Shown here one piece after another: positions 6,865-8,788 of a DNA stretch of 8,788 bases (position 1 is the first letter of the stretch; every line of letters begins with the position of its first letter). Origin of the DNA: Bacillota bacterium (GTDB lineage Bacteria; Bacillota; UBA4882; UBA8346); the NCBI GenBank assembly GCA_028282485.1, contig JANQHU010000199.1, positions 1-8,788 of the forward strand, in the 5' to 3' direction. The position numbers and the translations under genes are program-made. Below the pieces are notes generated by a model. That model searched no databases. It was not told where the DNA came from and saw only the letters and a list, made by a program, of their open reading frames with translations.

Positions 6865-6933
6865 CGCTAAATTATTGAATTTTTTTATTAAATTTAACTT
6901 AGTGAGTAGAGCTAGATAAATAAGGTTAAGCTA

Positions 6934-6964
6934 TAGTTAATTAATATTTAATAGTAGTTAATTA
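6934..6964. repeat. Two 10-base direct repeats upstream of the spoVT promoter
   Basis: TAGTTAATTA occurs at 6934-6943 and again at 6955-6964, a 21-base period equal to two helical turns. They end 25 bases before the -35 element of the spoVT promoter. The spacing suggests binding sites on one face of the helix, but the sequence is AT-rich and chance is possible. Confidence 0.35.
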
Positions 6965-6989
6965 TAAAAAACCTACAAATAATCTCCGG

Positions 6990-7020
6990 TGCATAAAAAA
7001 AGGTTATTAGTTATATACTA
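6990..7020 (+). promoter_or_regulatory. Sigma-G-type (forespore) promoter for spoVT
   Basis: The -35 element TGCATA (6990-6995) contains GCATA, an exact match to the sigma-G consensus GHATR. After exactly 18 bases comes TATACTA (7014-7020), differing from the -10 consensus CATWHTA only at its first base. In Bacillus subtilis spoVT is transcribed by sigma-G, so motif, spacing and downstream gene agree. Transcription would start near 7027. Confidence 0.7.
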
Positions 7021-7069
7021 ACATTAAAGTCGAAAAAAGTAAAAAAGTAGGTTGAGTTAATTGATTATT

Positions 7070-7156
7070 ATGAAAATCAGTAAAGGGAATTATGGTGTTT
7101 TTGGTATTGGTACTAACTATTTGAATTTAAACGACAAAGGAGGGAAAAGGGGATGA
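7070..7156 (+). CDS. Possible 28-aa leader peptide overlapping the spoVT start
   Basis: An ATG at 7070 opens a 28-codon frame whose TGA (7154-7156) overlaps the spoVT ATG as ATGA, the classic translational-coupling arrangement. It lies inside the predicted sigma-G leader. The peptide reads MKISKGNYGVFGIG, then a polar segment and a KGGKRG end produced by the spoVT ribosome binding site. Only a weak AGG (7049-7051), 18 bases away, precedes the start, which argues against efficient translation. The local sequence is less AT-rich than the rest of the gap, with repeated GGT codons. I do not recognise the peptide; it could equally be a chance frame. Confidence 0.3.
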   Translation: MKISKGNYGVFGIGTNYLNLNDKGGKRG

Positions 7157-7716
7157 AGGCGACTGGAATAGTACGACGGATTGATGATTTGGGCCGAGTG
7201 GTCATCCCCAAAGAAATTCGTAGAACTTTACGAATTCGGGAGGGGGATCCGTTAGAGATATTTGTAGACCGAGAAGGGGAGGTTATCTTAAAAAAGTACT
7301 CTCCTATTGGGGAATTAGGAGATTTTGCGAAAGAATATGCGGATTCGCTGTATGAATCTACCGGTCATATTGCTTGCATTACTGATCGGGATGTGGTAAT
7401 TGCCGTAGCTGGTGCTGCCAAAAAAGAGTTTTTAGACAAGCCGGTTTCCCGGGCTGTGGAGCAAACAATTTTAGAAAGAAAGACGGTTTTAATCTCCAAA
7501 CCAGGAGACCATAAGCATTGTGATACCTGTCCTATTAAAGAAGAGGAAGGGGAATGCAAGTTTTCGGTACAAGTGATCGCTCCCATTATCGCGGAAGGCG
7601 ATCCGATAGGAGCGGTGATCCTTTCCAGCAAAGAACCGGGAATGACCATGGGAGATATGGAAATAAAAATTTCTGAAACCGCCGCTGGCTTTTTAGCCAA
7701 ACAAATGGAGCAATAA
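7153..7716 (+). CDS. spoVT: Stage V sporulation transcription regulator SpoVT
   Basis: SpoVT is a DNA-binding regulator that tunes sigma-G-dependent forespore genes late in sporulation and acts as an oligomer. Residues 1-52 are the SpoVT/AbrB swapped-hairpin DNA-binding domain, beginning MKATGIVRRIDDLGRVVIP, nearly identical to the Bacillus protein. Residues from about 60 to 187 form the GAF-like domain, with GDPIGAVILSS and a conserved end AAGFLAKQMEQ. Length is 187 against 178 in Bacillus subtilis. The middle of the GAF domain holds His120, His122, Cys123, Cys126 and Cys135 (HKHCDTC then GEC), where the Bacillus protein as I recall it has no cysteines. A strong AAAGGAGG (7136-7143) lies 9 bases before ATG 7153. 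The gene has its own sigma-G-like promoter and terminator and so appears to be monocistronic apart from the overlapping leader frame. Confidence 0.96.
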   Translation: MKATGIVRRIDDLGRVVIPKEIRRTLRIREGDPLEIFVDREGEVILKKYSPIGELGDFAKEYADSLYESTGHIACITDRDVVIAVAGAAKKEFLDKPVSRAVEQTILERKTVLISKPGDHKHCDTCPIKEEEGECKFSVQVIAPIIAEGDPIGAVILSSKEPGMTMGDMEIKISETAAGFLAKQMEQ

Positions 7717-7733
7717 CCGCGGTTTCTGCTCCA
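7706..7733 (+). repeat. Hairpin spanning the spoVT stop codon
   Basis: TGGAGCA (7706-7712) pairs with TGCTCCA (7727-7733), enclosing the 10-base palindrome AACCGCGGTT (7715-7724). No T tract follows, so it is not a standard terminator. It lies 25 bases before the true terminator and could shield the mRNA 3' end or affect termination of translation. Confidence 0.45.
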
Positions 7734-7758
7734 ACTCTAATGATGATTTTCAATAAGC

Positions 7759-7806
7759 AAAAAGGTGCTAATGGTATTTTTTACAAATAAACGTTAGCGC
7801 CTTTTT
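7759..7806 (+). terminator. Long intrinsic terminator after spoVT
   Basis: AAAAAGGTGCTAATG (7759-7773) pairs with CGTTAGCGCCTTTTT (7792-7806) as a 15-base stem with two G-U pairs. Inside the loop TATTT (7775-7779) can pair with AAATA (7785-7789), lengthening the structure. The stem ends in five T. The A-rich 5' arm and T-rich 3' arm mean it could also function on the other strand. Confidence 0.88.
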
Positions 7807-7916
7807 ATAGTTTTACATATAATAAAATGTCGTAAAAAGGGTTGTTCACCTTAAATATTAGATAAAAAAATAATGTTTTTTAACCCTTCCAGTAATTCTT
7901 AAAGGAGTTTTTCTTG

Positions 7917-8078
7917 ATGAAGAGATGTCCCGATTGTCAAAAAGAATTAAAGCATAGTCAAGAGTATTGCCCCTACTGTAGTGCTAATCTATTTGAACAT
8001 AGAAAAAGACCCCTCAAAAAAAGATTTTTGGCAGCCATCAACAAGTTTTTATTTGGAGCGGAAGATGAATTAATCTGA
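7917..8078 (+). CDS. Small zinc-ribbon protein, 53 aa
   Basis: The frame starts at ATG 7917, with AAAGGAG (7901-7907) 9 bases upstream, and ends at TGA 8076-8078. The first half is a compact zinc ribbon: CPDC (4-7) and CPYC (18-21) supply four cysteines likely to bind one zinc. The second half, from about residue 28, is strongly basic then amphipathic (RKRPLKKRFLAAINKFLFG) and ends in acidic residues (AEDELI). There is no signal peptide. The basic amphipathic helix could contact nucleic acid, a membrane surface or a partner protein; I cannot say which. It lies between spoVT and an aminotransferase, separated from both by terminators, so it is probably transcribed alone; no convincing promoter was found. 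It is not similar enough to call Fin, whose cysteine pairs are much further apart. Confidence 0.75.
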   Translation: MKRCPDCQKELKHSQEYCPYCSANLFEHRKRPLKKRFLAAINKFLFGAEDELI

Positions 8079-8091
8079 CCGCTTTTTTTTT
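8057..8091 (+). terminator. Intrinsic terminator overlapping the end of the zinc-ribbon gene
   Basis: AGCGG (8057-8061) pairs with CCGCT (8079-8083), and inside it AGAT (8063-8066) pairs with ATCT (8073-8076), giving a two-part stem with a 6-base loop. Nine T follow (8083-8091). The 5' arm lies in the last seven codons and the stop codon lies within the structure. Confidence 0.82.
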
Positions 8092-8156
8092 AATTATATT
8101 TTTTAAAGAAAGAATTAATTTATTTTTAATTAAATTAATTGGAGATACTTGTTTTT

Positions 8157-8185
8157 TTGACGAGCTTATTATACGATAATATAGG
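8157..8185 (+). promoter_or_regulatory. Possible sigma-A promoter upstream of the aminotransferase
   Basis: TTGACG (8157-8162, 5 of 6 matches to the -35 box) is followed after 17 bases by TATAGG (8180-8185, 4 of 6). A TATTAT/ATAATA inverted repeat around ACG (8173-8175) lies in the spacer. It would give a leader of about 145 bases. Confidence 0.35.
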
Positions 8186-8255
8186 TTTTATTAGCTATTT
8201 TTAATTAACTTAGATTATAATAACATAATGCAGATCATAATTATTTGGTTAAAGA

Positions 8256-8283
8256 GCATTTTTTTTGCTTATTATCATATAGT
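8256..8283 (+). promoter_or_regulatory. Possible sigma-E-type (mother-cell) promoter for the aminotransferase
   Basis: GCATTTT (8256-8262) matches 6 of 7 positions of the sigma-E -35 consensus KMATATT. After 13 bases, CATATAGT (8276-8283) matches 6 of 8 positions of the -10 consensus CATACAMT. Transcription would start near 8290, about 45 bases before the gene. The spacer is one base short and the region is AT-rich, so this is tentative. Confidence 0.25.
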
Positions 8284-8335
8284 AAAGATTGGAGTTTGTT
8301 AATTATTCGGTATTTATATGTAATTGGAGGTTGCA

Positions 8336-8788
8336 ATGCATTATTATGAAGAGTATGTTAATCCATTTTTAGGTAAACGGTTGAGGCAATTAAATCTTAA
8401 TAAAGTTTTTTCTAAAGGAGAAGGTGTATATTTAACTGATAGTCACGGGAAGCGCTATCTGGATTTTATCGCTGCCTACGGAGCACTACCTTTTGGTTAT
8501 AATCATCCGGAAATTTGGGAGGCGATTCACACTGTTTTGCACAACAGGGAACCAAGCTTTACGCAACCGGCCTATTTAGAAGCTGCGGGAGAATTAGCAA
8601 AGCAACTAGTTGCATCTGCTCCGGCCAATATGCAATATGTAACGTTTACTAACAGTGGCGCCGAAGCAGTAGAGGCCGCGATTAAAATGGCTCGGGTATT
8701 TACCAATAGATTAGGAATTCTTACTACTAATAATAGTTTTCATGGGAAAACTTTAGGAGCTTTATCGGCCACTGGAAAGGATAGTTAT
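8336..8788 (+). CDS. Class III PLP-dependent aminotransferase, N-terminal part (3' end outside window)
   Basis: The frame starts at ATG 8336, 5 bases after GGAGG (8326-8330), and runs off the window after 151 codons; a full protein of this class has about 400-450. The N-terminus has the GEGVYLTDSHGKRYLDF strand pattern and the FGYNHPEI segment. NSGAEAVEAAIKMAR (106-120) is the cofactor-phosphate-binding region typical of class III (ornithine, acetylornithine, putrescine, 4-aminobutyrate) aminotransferases, and FHGKTLGA (135-142) follows as expected. The PLP-binding lysine and the residues that set substrate are beyond the window, so the substrate cannot be assigned. It is probably a separate transcription unit, since a strong terminator precedes it. 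The candidate sporulation promoter would hint at a mother-cell role, but this is weak. Confidence 0.9.
   Translation, partial: MHYYEEYVNPFLGKRLRQLNLNKVFSKGEGVYLTDSHGKRYLDFIAAYGALPFGYNHPEIWEAIHTVLHNREPSFTQPAYLEAAGELAKQLVASAPANMQYVTFTNSGAEAVEAAIKMARVFTNRLGILTTNNSFHGKTLGALSATGKDSY

Larger units (their letters stand above)
6833..7152. other. Intergenic region between mfd and spoVT
   Basis: These 320 AT-rich bases contain the mfd terminator, a pair of 10-base direct repeats (6934-6964), a sigma-G-type promoter (6990-7020), a predicted leader of about 125 bases and a 28-codon reading frame reaching into spoVT. I found no convincing sigma-A promoter here and no recognisable riboswitch or RNA gene. 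Confidence 0.6.
8092..8335. other. AT-rich gap upstream of the aminotransferase
   Basis: These 244 bases are very AT-rich with no open frame of note. They hold two weak promoter candidates (8157-8185 and 8256-8283) and the aminotransferase ribosome binding site GGAGG (8326-8330). No RNA structure was recognised. Confidence 0.6.

Noticed and set aside
7365..7700. Antisense open frame of 111 codons in spoVT
   Set aside because: It is a shadow of spoVT with no promoter or ribosome binding site on the minus strand.
7816..7823. CATATAAT as a sporulation promoter for the zinc-ribbon gene
   Set aside because: No matching -35 element for sigma-E, sigma-G or sigma-A lies at a usable distance.
8251..8270. 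Hairpin around the T8 run upstream of the aminotransferase
   Set aside because: The flanking arms pair for only four bases and no T tract follows the 3' arm.

Overview
The window looks like chromosomal DNA of a low-GC (roughly 40%), endospore-forming member of the Bacillota, probably a clostridial-type lineage. The evidence is a full-length spoVT, a promoter of the forespore sigma-G type in front of it, strong AAAGGAGG-type ribosome binding sites, T-tailed intrinsic terminators, and a gene order related to the glmU-prs-ctc-pth-fin-mfd-spoVT block of Bacillus. I cannot name the genus from sequence alone.

Layout, left to right, with all genes on the + strand. Bases 1-162 are the 3' end of a PD-(D/E)XK nuclease/AAA-ATPase-like protein. 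A promoter at 213-241 drives a 56-residue hypothetical protein (299-469) that ends at an intrinsic terminator (559-589). After an AT-rich gap come glmU (822-2198), pth (2238-2819), an unannotated-looking 131-residue membrane protein with PrsW-type glutamic protease motifs (2877-3272), and mfd (3323-6832), closed by a terminator. A 320-base gap then carries direct repeats, a sigma-G-like promoter (6990-7020) and a 28-codon reading frame whose stop overlaps the spoVT start (ATGA). spoVT (7153-7716) is followed by a hairpin and a long terminator. A 53-residue zinc-ribbon protein (7917-8078) has its own terminator overlapping its last codons. The window ends inside a class III aminotransferase (8336 onward).

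The genes cover cell-wall precursor synthesis (GlmU, UDP-GlcNAc), translation hygiene (Pth, peptidyl-tRNA recycling), transcription-coupled repair (Mfd) and late forespore gene control (SpoVT). The block is a shortened version of the Bacillus arrangement: prs and ctc are missing between glmU and pth, and the position held by fin (anti-sigma-F) in Bacillus is held here by the PrsW-like membrane protein.

The points most worth following are: (1) a terminator-like perfect hairpin inside the start of pth; (2) the minimal PrsW-like protein; (3) the sigma-G promoter plus overlapping leader ORF of spoVT; (4) a His/Cys cluster in the SpoVT GAF domain; (5) replacement of the usual His-Asn pair in the Pth active-site loop. 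I found no CRISPR array, insertion sequence, tRNA, rRNA or phage genes.
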